64,000 bases of DNA from Torymus aiolomorphi (lineage: Eukaryota > Arthropoda > Insecta > Hymenoptera > Torymidae), in NCBI GenBank assembly GCA_036365515.1, contig CM070876.1:105075310-105139309 (forward strand). The letters run 5' to 3'. Made by a program: the position numbers and the translations under genes. Position 1 is the stretch's first letter; the number at the start of each line of letters is the position of its first letter. Under the pieces are notes generated by a model. That model was not told the origin of the DNA, made no database searches, and saw only the letters and a program-made list of their open reading frames with translations. Shown piece by piece: positions 1 to 10,571 of this stretch.

Positions 1-440
1 CCCCATGCTATTATTCCATAATTTATGTAACTGTGAAAGAAGGCATAATATATTGTTATTAGCGATTTAATGTCCAAGAGATTTTTAATTTTTGCAAAGA
101 TAAATATTAGATATTTTGTTTTATTTATGATATACTGAATATGCATATCCCATTTCATATTGTAATCGAAAATTATTCCTAGGTACTTATAATTAGTCAT
201 TCTTTTTATTTCTTGTTTCTGTATTTCAATTTTAATGTTTTTTGGTACACTATCACAATAACTATCAATTGTCATATAGACCGTTTTACTAGTATTTAAT
301 GGAAGTTTATTAAATGCTAACCAATTTGCAACGTTTTCTAATGATTTGTTCATTTTTTCCTGCGCATTAAACCACGTATCTTCACCAGAGATGATGATAG
401 TGTCATCCGTGTAGGAGAGGATTGAATCTTTTTGCATATT
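1..440 (-). pseudogene. Non-LTR retrotransposon reverse transcriptase fragment
   Basis: Read on the minus strand, this stretch encodes the palm end and thumb of a LINE-type reverse transcriptase. The catalytic box reads SYTDDTIII (the usual F/YADD position) near 395-420, and it is followed by a YLGI box typical of Jockey/I/R1-like elements. The frame runs to the window edge without an obvious break. The side upstream of the catalytic box (higher coordinates) stops abruptly near 440, as in a 5'-truncated LINE copy. No endonuclease or tail is visible in the window. The clade assignment is a guess. Confidence 0.7.
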
Positions 441-947
441 ATAGTATTAAATAATAATTATTTACAACAAAATTAGAATTAATAAATAAACGAAAGGATG
501 CGTTGCGAGGGATACGCGCTCCGCGGCTGCGCCTATGGGGAGCGCGCTACGTTACCGACTAAGAGAATAAGGAAGAGCTTTATCCTGTATCATGCGACAA
601 CAGCGTTGTAATGCAAATAAAAACAGGTGGTGTAATTTGTGAATGAGTAATTGTTAATGAGTGTATATAGTAAATATGTTCTATATTTTTTAAGTCTATT
701 CTCGTATTCATATGTAAATTCACATGTATGTACAATGCTTATTTGTATATATGTATAATTACCATTTTTCATTAGCTGTTAGTTAATTTGGTCCAATTTC
801 CGAATAGCTTGATTGAATTGATCAATGCAACATTTATATAATATGATGATATCAATTTTGCCGATTAGATATTTATTTTTCAAAATTTATCCAATTCCTC
901 CTTTTCATTAGGTTCTTTCAGGAACCCTTTTTTAATAATTCAACAAT
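441..947. other. AT-rich stretch without recognisable gene
   Basis: No coding pattern or known repeat is seen. A short GC-rich island lies at 495-565. This is part of the target DNA into which Gypsy element B inserted: its last four bases (948-951, GTAT) are the left copy of that element's target-site duplication. Confidence 0.5.
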
Positions 948-951
948 GTAT

Positions 952-1374
952 TGTGAAGTCCTGACAGTCGAGATAATACTCTTACGTAATTGTTATATAT
1001 ACGTATTTTTTTTGTATGTATATGTGGTTTTATTATTTTGGTTATATTTGGATACTTACTCTTTTATGGTGAAGGGTTCTGCGAATAAATTGTACTAAAT
1101 AAATTGAATTTATACTGCTTGTATTTATTAACTGATATTTAATTCACTTGTAAAATAATTTAGGCTCTTATTGGCTTTACAAATAACTACTCCTTTTGTC
1201 GGCTGGAGTGATCCGGAGTGCGCGAATTAACTGCGAGGTACTAATTTATGTGTTGAGAGTCGCCGTATTTATTAAGCGGTTAATTTGGGTTAAAGATGAT
1301 TTTGACGCTGAGTCAAAATCATCTTTTTAAACAATTTTAGTAAACATTTAAATATCATCATTTCGATTTTACAC
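952..1374 (-). repeat. 3' LTR of element B, outer part
   Basis: This matches 30604-31024 of the 5' LTR nearly base for base. It starts TGTGAAGTCC on the plus strand. It breaks at ACAC (1371-1374), where element A inserted; the LTR resumes at 10572. It contains a short perfect hairpin, GATGATTTTGAC/GTCAAAATCATC, near 1293-1325, which is also present in the 5' LTR. Confidence 0.93.
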
Positions 1375-1798
1375 TGTAACGGGATGGCTAGTGGGGGAAA
1401 ATCCCAACAAGCCACAGGCCAGCGATGCCCCAGAACACGGTGCCGCGGGTGTCAGACTAAAATGACTTGCCTGGGGATCTGCTCCTGGAATCCCGAAAAC
1501 AACGCGAAGATCGCACACGAACTTCGCTTTCCAACTAATTGGATCGCTGAGTGAAAAGCGCGCGCTCGAAGAGTAAAGCGCGTGGTTGCTATGCTCAGAT
1601 ATGAAAACGACCGGCGGAGCCATTTTCGCGCGAAGGCGGCGGTATCCGGGAGAAAGACAGGTTGTAATGAACAACGCGACGAGTAACTAGATATCACAGT
1701 ATATTAAAACCAATAGTAATTACAAGCACCTAGCAAGTGCTGGTTAAAACAATAAGTTAGTTCGCGCGCGACAGTTAAGATTCAAACGCGCGAACAAT
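1375..1798 (-). repeat. Truncated 3' LTR of element A
   Basis: This matches 9494-9917 of the 5' LTR closely, then homology ends after GAACAAT at 1798. The missing part, equivalent to 9918-10567 (about 650 bp), is the U3 side of the LTR. The polypurine tract expected just upstream is also gone. The outer end and the TSD are preserved, so the loss is an internal deletion that joined the third reading frame to the R/U5 side. Confidence 0.88.
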
Positions 1799-1807
1799 TA
1801 ACCCTCT

Positions 1808-2482
1808 TCAGCTGGCCCGGGAGTAAGTCCGGCGCCACTTGTGTTGAGCTCGGTTGGGGCAGTGCTTCGACTTCTTTACCCCAAGCTCGCCACACATGAA
1901 GCACCGGGGAAGCTCCTGTGCTTTTAACGCCTCCCGGGCCGCCTGCTCTTCTTCAAGCGCCCTTTGGAGGCGCTCCTCTTCTCGTAGGAGACGATGCTGG
2001 GACTCTTCTTTGGCCCGACGCGCCGTCTTCTCCGCCTTTTCCCTGGCTCGCCTGGTCTCTTCCATGCGCTCCTGCACACATGCCAGACGAGTCTACTCCT
2101 CCTTCTGCAAGGTGGTGCGGCGCAGCCTGGCGGCCCTGGCCTCTGCGGCGGCCGCGAGTTCTTCTCGCCGATCTTGGGCCATTCCGACCCATTTGCCGGC
2201 TTGCCGCTCGCCGGCCTCACCGTGGCACTGGAGAAAATCGTCCAGTGCGGCCAGGGCAGCGTCCTCCGCAGCGCGCGAGTACTTGCTGAGGCGCCGCGCC
2301 TCCTCAAGGGCCTGCTCCAACGAGACCCAGGCCGCACCGACTCCATCGGTCGGCGCTCCTTTTGGGGCCTGGGTCGGAGCATCTTCTTCTTTTCCTTGTG
2401 CCCGAGCCGCGCCGGCGTCAACTTCCGGCGCACAATGATGGGCTCGGGCCGCACTCCTCTTCGGGAAATCGGCCAGCACCAA
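1808..2482 (-). pseudogene. Third reading frame of Gypsy element A: coiled-coil protein with C-terminal Cys/His motif
   Basis: This frame lies downstream of integrase, where env would be. It is rich in Ala, Glu and Arg, with long heptad-like stretches that suggest a coiled coil. Near the C-terminus it has CFMCGELG followed by C and H, which looks like a degenerate zinc knuckle. One in-frame TAG at about 2093 splits it; both halves share a frame. It stops about 10 bp before the truncated LTR, so its natural C-terminus may be lost. I do not recognise the family. The opposite strand also has long open frames here because the DNA is GC-rich; those are taken as shadows. Confidence 0.55.
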
Positions 2483-2600
2483 TCGGCTCGACTGGTGCTT
2501 CTTCTTGCGGCCGAGCCCCGCTCTTCTCTCGCTGCTCCTTCGGAGGATGAGGTCGCCGGAGTGGGGACGGACCAGCGCCTACGTCGGCTGGTCCCGAAGG

Positions 2601-2909
2601 TCACCTTCTTGGTTCCGGCGCCTCTAACTCCTCTATTACAAGTGTGGAGGGCTCTTCCACTGGCGGTGGTGCCAGTGCCACCGCGTCTATGCCCTCCACT
2701 ACCTGCTCAAGGAAGTCAATGACGGCGGGGTCAGGGTTGCACTGGATTAATCCAGCAATCACCTTCTTCGCCGTCTCTGCTATTTCTGGAGTCAGCAGGC
2801 CCTGCATATCCTGCAACAGGCAAATTGGCCCCGGAGATTGGTGAGACTGAGGATTGCAAAACAAGGACGAACACGGGTTAGTACGGACGGCACAATTCTT
2901 GGACGACAC
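2601..2909 (-). CDS. Small uncharacterised reading frame of Gypsy element A
   Basis: This is a 102-codon frame between the integrase tail and the coiled-coil frame. The middle contains a plausible helical stretch (TPEIAETAKKVIAGL) and the end is Pro/Glu-rich. It may be the N-terminal part of the same third protein, separated from it by a frameshift. No domain is recognised. Given the decay around it, a functional product is doubtful. Confidence 0.4.
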   Translation of the reverse strand: MSSKNCAVRTNPCSSLFCNPQSHQSPGPICLLQDMQGLLTPEIAETAKKVIAGLIQCNPDPAVIDFLEQVVEGIDAVALAPPPVEEPSTLVIEELEAPEPRR

Positions 2910-2911
2910 AG

Positions 2912-3787
2912 TTAGCGCTTTTTGGACGCTCGAATTCGACGGGGGCTAATTGGCCCGACATCCGCAGGTGCAGGCTTCTTCTTCAAGCCCTTTGGCCTTC
3001 CTGGGCCTCGCTGGGACTCTGTTGGACCGACTACACGCGTAGGACGGCCGCCGCTCGCACGCTTTCCTGGCCTAACTAATACCGCGGTCTTACGAGGTGG
3101 ACCGCGCCTCGTAGCCGTCGCCCGAGGCTGTACATTCCCCTGGCTAACTCTGTTGCCCACAGGCACGTTACGTTCGGCTGAAGAGTACCTCGGTGGTAGC
3201 GACTGGGCTACTTTTCTCCAAGCGTTCATGGGCTCTTCTGCGGAGACGTATCGCTTGAGTTTCTACGCATGGACGGGACGTATCGTTCGACCATACTTAC
3301 CTTGGATCTCATAGGTGTTTTCGCCTAGAATATTCACAATCGTGTAGGGCCCCGCGTACTTCGAGGCTAATTCGGCAGAAATCCCCTCAGCTGCTGAGGA
3401 TAGTACCTTATTCTCTCTCCATACACGATCGCCTAGACAGAATTCTGGAGTTCGACGTTGAGCGTCATAATATTTGGTTTGTCTCGCCTGCTCCGCTTGC
3501 GTGTCGGCCGCCACCCGAACGTGCAATTCGCGGAGCTTGTTCATGCGCGCCACCCAATTATTTATCGCTTCTTGCTGCCCTTGCTCTTCGGCTAATCTGT
3601 CTTCCTCCCGCCTTAGTGTTTTCGGTGGGTCAGGCTGTCGGCCGTAAATGAGCATGGCAAGACTTATCTTGATAGAGCTGTGTTCTACCGTATTATACGC
3701 GAACGCCAGCTCGTTCAGATGCTCATCCCAGGACCGGTGATTCTTCTTAGCGTAAGAGATGATCATGGTCTTCACCGTTCGGTTCAC
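2912..3787 (-). pseudogene. Gypsy A integrase, C-terminal half and basic tail
   Basis: The first part continues the integrase catalytic core from the Glu-containing region (NRTVKTMI, then LNELAFAYNT) into the C-terminal domain, with LGDRVW and a GPYTI (GPY/F-type) motif near 3330. The tail from 3229 down is very basic and contains an AT-hook-like GRPKGLKKK. This frame is offset from the N-terminal half by a frameshift at about 3815. A further frame change separates the GPY/F region (stop near 3263) from the tail (3229-2912). Confidence 0.75.
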
Positions 3788-4593
3788 ACGCTCGACGGGA
3801 TTGGCTTGAGGGTGATATGATGCACGTTTCTCTCCTTTAAGAATGCCCCTAAGGGTGCATTCTTAAATTCAGTCCCATTATCGGAGAGAAACACCTCGGG
3901 GACTCCGAACCGCAGATATACTCGTTCGTTGAGCCCTTTTATCACCGATTTGCCATCTGCCCTTTTAATCGGAATTACTTCGATCCAGCATGTGAAGAGG
4001 TCCTGGAAGATGAGAATGTATTCGTGGCCGTGCTTGGTTTTAGGGAGGGGTCCCATAATATCGCTGACCACGATTTGCCATGGACGTTCTGTAATGCGAC
4101 GTCCCATGAATCCTGCTGGAGCGCGCTGTTCGACTTTGCACCGCTGGCAAATTTGGCACTGGTTCACATATCTGGCCACATCTCGAGACATGTGTGGCCA
4201 ATAATACTTCCGCCTTACTCTCTCTAGAGTTTTCTCGCGGCTCAAGTGCCCAGCAGTTCGAAAGTCATGGCATTCTCTGAGTACTTCGCGTCGCTTTTCG
4301 TGAGGGACTGCTAACTTCCATGCATCGTCGTCACCAAGAGATTCGTCTATGACTTCATTAGGGTTGTACTTGTACAGTCTTCCCCCCGCCAGCTTGGACG
4401 TGGGGAAGTGTCGCGGCTGCTGTTGAACCTCTTTCACGATCTTGAGGTACCAGTGGTCGTTTGTATCGCGCTCGGGCTCTAAGGCGGCGACCGCTGGCTC
4501 TTCTTCCACGAACATCCGTGAAAGGGCATCTGGGACATTGTCCAACGAGCCCTTTCGATGTTCGACCGTGAAACTGTGGTCCTGCAGCTCCAA
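3784..4593 (-). pseudogene. Gypsy A integrase, N-terminal half, and RNase H tether
   Basis: It starts with the tether typical of Ty3/Gypsy pol (DNVPDALSR). Next comes an HHCC zinc domain (HDFRTAGHL with CQICQRC) and the catalytic aspartates in VSDIMGPL and LSDNGTEF. The third acidic residue is in the next frame, after a frameshift near 3815. Integrase inserts the cDNA; the domain order is the standard one for this superfamily. Confidence 0.85.
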
Positions 4594-4604
4594 AGCCCAC
4601 CTAG

Positions 4605-5713
4605 CTAACCTGCCGGTCGGGTTTGGAGGTCACGGAGCCACTTCAAGCAACTATGGTCCGTGATAACCTTGAAGTCGTAGGCCTCTATATACGGACGGAA
4701 CTTTGTAATTGCCCAGAGAATTGCTAGACATACTCGATTGGTCACGCTATAATTCCTCCCGGCTGCGCTCAGAGTTCGACTCGCGAACTCTAGGACTCTT
4801 TCATCGCCGTCAATTATTTGGTATAGCACCGCTCCCAGACCTGTATCGCTCGCGTCAGTTTGCACCACGAACTGCGCGTTAGATACCGGTCTGTGTAGAA
4901 TCGGTGCAGAAGCTACTAGCGCTTTTAGCTTTTGGAAGACCTCTGCTTGTGCTGTTGACCACTCATATTTCCGACACTTTTTCGTTAATTCGGTCAGTGG
5001 TTCAGCAATTGTGGCGCAGTTCGATAAAAACTTTCTATACCACGAGGCCATTCCTAAGGAGCGTCTCAGCTGACGGAGGTTTATGGGTATCGGATACTCC
5101 ATAATGGGCTTTATTTTCTCGGGGTCTGGCTCAAAACGATCTCTATTTATTATGACCCCGAGATATTGGACCTCATCGCGACAGAAGACGCTCTTCTCGC
5201 GATTTATTGTGAGGCCCGTGTCCTGTATCATGTCCAGAACTCTTTTTAGAACCTCTTTATGCTCCTCGAATGTCTATGTAACTATTATTATATCGTCGAG
5301 ATACGAGTAAGGAAAAGGTTCGAGTTCGGGGCCGATGACCTTGTCAATCAGCCTCTGGAAGGACGCTCCGGCATACGAAAGACCGTAGAGCGTTCTCGTA
5401 AATTGGAAAAGCCCTTGGCCTGGCACGGTGAAGGCCGTAGTCTCTTTGGACTCCGGACTAAGAGATATCTGGTGGTACGCACTGCTTAAATCCAACGTGG
5501 AGATGTATCGCGCTTTCTGCAGTTTGTGCAAGATACTTTCCATGTATGGTAACGGATACGCGTCTGACCTTGACGCTGCGTTCCCTTTCTGAAGTCCACG
5601 CAGAAACGGAACATCCAGTTTGACTTGCGTACCATTACCACTGGACTTGACCAGCCACTTGTCGAGGGTTCTATTATTCCCGTGACTAGCATTTCCTCCA
5701 CCTGTTTGCGCAT
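4605..5713 (-). pseudogene. Gypsy A reverse transcriptase and RNase H
   Basis: The N-terminal part (5713-5490) has the GIIEPSTSGWSSPVVMV box. The palm follows, with YSYLDDIII near 5290. The thumb (YLGVIIN, then GMASWYRKF) and RNase H (QTDASDTGLGAVL, TDHSCLKWL) fall between 5231 and 4605. Breaks seen: a frame change near 5570-5600, an in-frame TAG just after the YLDD box (5274), and a frameshift near 4610. Confidence 0.85.
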
Positions 5714-5825
5714 GTCATCCTCGAGTTTCTGAGATACAGGGTAGTACTTCTGTTTAATGGGTCTTGTAGATCCGACGTCTATTGCATGCTCGATCCACGA
5801 AGTACACCCTAGTGGTGCCAGGCTG
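5714..5825 (-). other. Linker between Gypsy A protease and reverse transcriptase
   Basis: This short stretch carries the end of protease and the approach to the reverse transcriptase domain in a degraded frame. No separate feature is seen. Confidence 0.4.
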
Positions 5826-6362
5826 CTACCGATCAGCTGAGCTACTAAAGCTTCTACCTCTTTGCGCTATTCTTCTGTTGGGTCCGCCAATCCGTATAGC
5901 TGATACGGACACGGTGTTGTTTACGGTTATGGCGGCTACTTCTAACTTTACGCTTGCATTGTCATCCTTGAGATGCAGCGTGTTATCTGTGGGGTCTAAG
6001 ACGGCGCTAAACTTCTTAATGAAGTTTACCTCCAAGTAGCACTCCGTGTCCAGATCTGGCATTATTGCGACGCATACTTCTTTGCACATGCCAGCCATGA
6101 CCATGGACAGATACACATAGCCAAGCAATGCTATGTGTTGTTCGTTTGCCACGCGTGCCGTTAGGCCGCTGGCTGGGATTAACTCTTTTCCACAAGCCGT
6201 AGCGAGCTGTAGGCCGATGGAATTCATCCCAGTCCAAGAAGCTCCTGTATCGAAGATTGCTCGTAGCCTGTAACCGGCTACACCTACTTGAAGCCACCAT
6301 CGCGAGCAAGTTTCTTGGTTGACTTCATTCGGTTGAATCACGGGCACTTCTTCGCTCTCCAC
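5826..6362 (-). CDS. Gypsy A retropepsin-type aspartic protease region
   Basis: The catalytic motif is FDTGASWTGM near 6260, in the AIFDTGA context usual for LTR-retrotransposon proteases. It is followed by the YLEVNFIKKF region that precedes the flap/C-terminal strand. Frame length is 178 codons, which matches a protease plus linker inside a gag-pol polyprotein. The frame itself has no internal stop, but gag before it and pol after it are in other frames. Confidence 0.75.
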   Translation of the reverse strand: MESEEVPVIQPNEVNQETCSRWWLQVGVAGYRLRAIFDTGASWTGMNSIGLQLATACGKELIPASGLTARVANEQHIALLGYVYLSMVMAGMCKEVCVAIMPDLDTECYLEVNFIKKFSAVLDPTDNTLHLKDDNASVKLEVAAITVNNTVSVSAIRIGGPNRRIAQRGRSFSSSADR

Positions 6363-6430
6363 TCCAGACGATTGGACTGAGGTACCATCGGCCTCTGGCG
6401 AGAGAGCTGGGGGCGGGTATGTGGTCGTAT

Positions 6431-7410
6431 TTACCTACCCCTCTGATCATTTCCCTGTTGGTTTCCGGCAGCATTGGGCTTGTTGCCTCCATTCTGCTCA
6501 TATCCGGGTTCTCTTCGGTATTCGGGCCTTTGTGGAGGTCCGTTATTTCTTGGACTTTGCGACCTAGCCTGGTGGGTCGAGCTACTACCCCCACTAGGGT
6601 GGTTTGTAACTTGCCTGCCCACCAGCCGCCTATTTTCCCAGTTACCCTTCTTCTTAGGTTTTCTGGTTGGCGGCGGGCTAGGCTTTTGCCCCTTGTTCTC
6701 GTCGGTGCTTTTCTTTGTGAAGGTCGATAAGCATTCGGCCATGACCCGACGAAACATAGCCTCGAGGCTCTCTCGAGGCTCGTGCTGTTGGTGCCCCATC
6801 GCCGCCACGCTTGAAGTTTGCTTTTTCCGCTGATCCGTGGGCGGCTCAGTCGGCAGGTAGGCAAATTCTGGCATGTATGTGCGCTCGGGCGGTGGTGGCG
6901 AGTGATACACCTTATCTGTCGCGAGCGCTAATTCGGCTTCCCGGGCCAGGTCCAGGAGCCCTCGGTAATCCGCAATTTGATTTCGCATTACCATCTTTTG
7001 CAGTTCTGGCCGCATGTTCCGGTGCAACACGTCTAACTGTTGAGCAATGCTAGGCACCGGAACCAACTTGAGGATCATGGCTTGTAGATTTACTACGTAA
7101 TCACGCGTAAGTTCATTTCTGCCTTGAGTCCTCGCGTTTAGTTCCGCCAGGACGCACTGCTGATGTCCCCTGTCCCCGCCATACATGTGCGTTATGGCCT
7201 TTTTGAAATCTGGCCACGATCACCATGTATGGCTGTTACTCCGGTACCAGGTGGCTGCTACCCACGTTAGGAGCTCTGACAACGACGAAAGTACCTCGTC
7301 GTGTGTCAGATTAGCTAGAGTTCTGCATTCCACTATTCTCGTGAGAAATAACTCAACGCTCTGCTCCTTGGAGGACCCTGAGAACTTGATGTGCCATTTT
7401 CGGACTATCT
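6431..7410 (-). pseudogene. Gypsy A gag, capsid-like C-terminal half
   Basis: The region 7186-6900 resembles the retrotransposon gag (capsid) helices, with a YVVNLQAMILKL segment and an LHRNMRPELQ stretch that is common in insect Gypsy gag. A Pro/Gln/Asn-rich basic tail follows, without a CCHC knuckle. Capsid-like residues continue above 7186 to about 7410 in another frame, so at least one frameshift lies near 7190. Confidence 0.7.
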
Positions 7411-8652
7411 AGCCCACATCACGGTTCGTCTGCTGAGGCAAATACGTATGCCTCTCAGCCGGGTCCTGGGTTGTGCCATTCCTTGTCTGGCGCTGGGAAG
7501 AATTTCTGGTATCATTCCTCCCAGCCTCTATTGGGGACTGGAGACTCGAGCTGCTGCTGTTAAACTCCGCATTCGTGAACGTGTCTTGGAAGTTCGCATT
7601 CTGTGATCCTCCTCTACGGCCCGTGCTTGGGGGTTGAACTCCCTCCAAGTGCGTACTTGAGGTTGGATGTCGAGCTCCTTGTAGTATGCGTACATTTTCT
7701 TTAAGCTCTTCAACCTCTTCGGCGGGTGTTTTGATCACCGCCAGTAGCTGCTCCGATAATATACTGTGTCCTACTACTATCCCAGCGGTTCGCGACTTAC
7801 GCTGTCGCGGCCACTCCAGGTTTTGCGACTGCGGCGGGTTTCGCGATTGCTGCCAGAATCCGGACTGCCCATTTGGTGCTAACGACTTTTCTTCGTAGTT
7901 GCGCTGGCATTGTCGTTGCCTGCGCTGCTCCTCCAGGAGCACTTGCTGCCGCTGCTGCTACTCCTGCTGCTGTTGCTGTTGCTGCCGTCGCTGCTGCTCC
8001 AACTGCTGTTGCTGCATTTGCTGCTGCTGCATTTGCTGCTGCTGCAGTTGTTGCTGTTGGAGCTGTTGCTGTCGAAGCTGTCCCTCAGCTTCGGCTGAAG
8101 ATGTTCCGGTGGATGCTGCAGAGCTCAATATCTCTGTCCCGGAACCCTCCTGGCCGTTGGCCTCTTCCGCTGGCTCCACCACTGCATTATGTGCTTGTTG
8201 TGGAGCGTTCATCCTCCGAGATTCCGAGAGTTTCTGCATCACTATCGGGTCATCAAGGACCGTTATGAACGGGTGCGGGTGGTCTGGGTCAGTATTGGGA
8301 TCCACAATAGTCGACCCAGACTTGTTCATCAACGTTAAGTCGATGAACGCCCTTCGGGACTGCTCGCGAATAATCGCCCATAATCGCCCATAAGCCACTT
8401 GATCGCTGTCAGCATATTTACTGACTGCAGATCTGACTGCTGTAGACAAAGGGCTTGCATGGCCTCGTTTATTTCCTCTTCGGGCTGTGTATAGGGCCAA
8501 TTGAGTATCGCAGATTCCGCAAACTGCGATGATCGGGCCATGGCGTCAATTGGCTGTGCGCTTCCCCACGACCTTATTTTACTAGCGCGAGTAGTATCTG
8601 TATTGATGGCAGAGAGAGTTTGCCTAGTTAACCCGTGAGCTAGCTTTTTCAA
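7409..8652 (-). pseudogene. Gypsy A gag, N-terminal half with glutamine-rich tract
   Basis: The start at 8652 gives a helical N-terminal region. At about 8370-8390 a 10-bp tandem duplication (ATAATCGCCC twice) shifts the frame. The frame then continues from 8500 down, through a long Gln-rich tract (8080-7958, coded by a CAG/CAA-type repeat), to an in-frame TAG at about 7958, and on to 7409. Function is inferred only from its position upstream of the capsid-like part. Confidence 0.6.
7955..8085. repeat. CTG/CAG-type trinucleotide repeat inside Gypsy A gag
   Basis: An imperfect run of CTG/TTG triplets on the plus strand codes for polyglutamine on the coding (minus) strand. On the plus strand it creates open frames of poly-Leu and poly-Cys that are not genes. 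Confidence 0.8.
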
Positions 8653-9478
8653 CGCGAACCCGGGTTATTTTCTAAGAGCTACGGCGGTTGCTCTTAACCT
8701 CGATAACGCACGAGGGTTCAACGTATGCGGCTTTAAAAAAATAGAAGCTGTTTCTGTAATTAATTACTATTTGTAATTAATTACGCTCTTCTCCTCGCAC
8801 TTGTAATTTTAAAATAAATATATGTGGAAAAATATATTATATGTGTCAAAACAGACAATATTACAAAAAAACACAAAAAATAAATACAATTTTCACCTAA
8901 AAAAAATAAAAAAGCAATTTTAAAGTTCGAGGGGATTTTTGCGCTCGAGGTTTTACTCGGGCGCACAGTCAACTTTTTGTTCCGAAAGTGCCTGCCGACA
9001 TTCTCTCGATTTTCTACTAACAGCAGGAGAAAAGAAAAAAAAATTTTATTTTTCGTCCACTAAAAAAATTATTCGTATCGAAAATACGAGAGGAGAAAAA
9101 AAAATTTTCGAGTCGAGAAAAAAATTAATTAAAAAAAATTAATTATCGCTTAAAAAAAATGTTGTCGTTAAAAAAAATTAATTGTTATTAAAAAAATTTT
9201 AATTGTTAAAAACAATTACCGAACGCACAAAAATCTCGCGATCAAGATCTCTCCTCGTCGGCACTCTAGGTCGAGGATTATTGGTTATCGCTCGCCTAAC
9301 CTCTCGACCGCACTCTCGAAACAGCACGGCTGTGTCACGCACACGCACACACGCGCCTACGAGCTGCGGCACGAAGAGCCTTTCTTTGCAATTACGCTCA
9401 GTTATACTGCTGAGCTTCTTCGCGCCAAGCTTCACCGCGAATCACGTACGCGCCGCGGGTCCTTCTCCACCCCCAAAA
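8653..9478 (-). other. 5' leader of Gypsy element A
   Basis: This is non-coding sequence between the primer-binding-like site and gag. The part at 8860-9210 is a low-complexity mix of A-runs and TTAATT; the part next to the primer-binding site is GC-rich. No further structure is recognised. Confidence 0.5.
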
Positions 9479-9491
9479 CATTGTGGCGCCA
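9479..9491 (-). promoter_or_regulatory. Primer-binding-like site of Gypsy element A
   Basis: On the minus strand TGGCGCCACAATG starts two bases after the LTR. The TGG start complements a tRNA CCA end. I cannot name the tRNA without a tRNA set from this genome. Confidence 0.6.
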
Positions 9492-9493
9492 GT

Positions 9494-10567
9494 TGTAACG
9501 GGATGGCTAGTGGGTGAAAATCCCAACAAGCCCCAGGCCAGCGATGCCCTAGAACACGGTGCCGCGGGTGTCAGACTAAAATGACTTGCCCGGGGATCTG
9601 CTCCTGGAATCCCGAAAACAACGCGAAGATCACACACGAACTTCGCTTTCCAACTAATTGGATCGCTGAGTGAAAAGCGCGCGCTCGAAGAGCAAATCGC
9701 GCGGCCGCTATGCTCAGATATGAAAACGACCGGCGGAGTCGTTTTCCCGCGGAGGCGGCGGTATCCGGGAGAAGGACAGGTTGTAATGAGCAACGCGACG
9801 AGTAACTAGATATCACAGTATATTAAAACCAATAATAATTACAAGCACCTAGCAAGTGCTGGTTAAAACAATAAGTTAGTTCGCGCGCGACAATTAAGAT
9901 TCAAACGCGCGAACAATACGGCGCGCGGCGAAGCTGCTAATATCGCGCGCGGTATTAAAGTACGGCGGGCTGACACCACATCCGCACGTACACGGCACAG
10001 AAAGCTTGCACGGGGTGATTTCCGTGCGAGCCTTTACAATAAACCCGCGAGAGGAGAGTAGAAAACTTACGTTAGGAAGGAGCAGCCCGTGCAATAGGCT
10101 CTCTCTCTCTCGCTCGCACAGTAGTTGCGCGCTATGTCTCTCTCTCTCTCTCTTACTCGCTGTATCGGGTCGGCAGGCTGGCTGGCTGCCGGCTCCTCGC
10201 TCGCTGTCTCGTGCGGCTCACGCGGCTCGGGATCGCTCGCTCTCTCTCTCTCTGTCTCTCTTTCGTACACATTATATCGGCGCCTCCACTACTCTCGCGA
10301 TAATTCTAAAACACAATAGGACGGCGCGGACGAGGTAACTTACGAGAGATACGGAGGAGATGTTTTCGGCGCGATGGCAGACACAAAGATGGCTGCCGTG
10401 ACTCGCATAAAGCCGTAGCAGCTTCGCGGGTACGCGACGGGCATATTACGCGTCGCGAGACCGTTCTAATCCGGTCAGAATGCTCGCGCGTTTGCGCCCC
10501 CAGTAAGCATGCCTGCTCGGCGCGGGTAATTCGGATCTCGAATTAGCTAACTCGCGCACGCGTTACA
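9494..10567 (-). repeat. 5' LTR of Gypsy element A (1074 bp)
   Basis: Plus-strand ends are TGTAACGGGA...CGCGTTACA. The U3 side (10090-10270) is rich in CTCTCT runs. It matches the solo LTR at 15456-16530 over its full length with scattered differences; the last few hundred bases (U3 start) are the most diverged. Confidence 0.9.
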
Positions 10568-10571
10568 ACAC

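Larger units (their letters stand above)
1375..10567 (-). mobile_element. Ty3/Gypsy element A inserted in the 3' LTR of B
   Basis: It is flanked by ACAC at 1371-1374 and 10568-10571. The 5' LTR is at 9494-10567 and a shortened 3' LTR at 1375-1798. A primer-binding-like site starting TGGCGCCACAATG (minus strand, 9491-9479) lies two bases inside the 5' LTR. Minus-strand order is gag (8652-6431), aspartic protease, reverse transcriptase, RNase H, integrase, then a third reading frame in the env position. Several frameshifts and stops show that the copy is dead. A solo LTR of the same family sits at 15456-16530. Confidence 0.93.

Noticed and set aside
590..772. 60-codon minus-strand frame
   Set aside because: AT-rich, no conserved pattern, no promoter.
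1854..2722. Long plus-strand frames of 194 and 242 codons
   Set aside because: GC-rich DNA opposite the third frame of element A. They show no domain, and the minus frame has the heptad and Cys/His pattern.
7873..8393. Plus-strand frames of poly-Ala, poly-Cys and poly-Leu
   Set aside because: Shadows of the CAG/CTG repeat that codes polyglutamine in gag of element A.
10006..10338. Open frames in the LTR of element A
   Set aside because: Generated by CTCTCT runs in the U3 region; the same happens in the solo LTR at 15682-16280.
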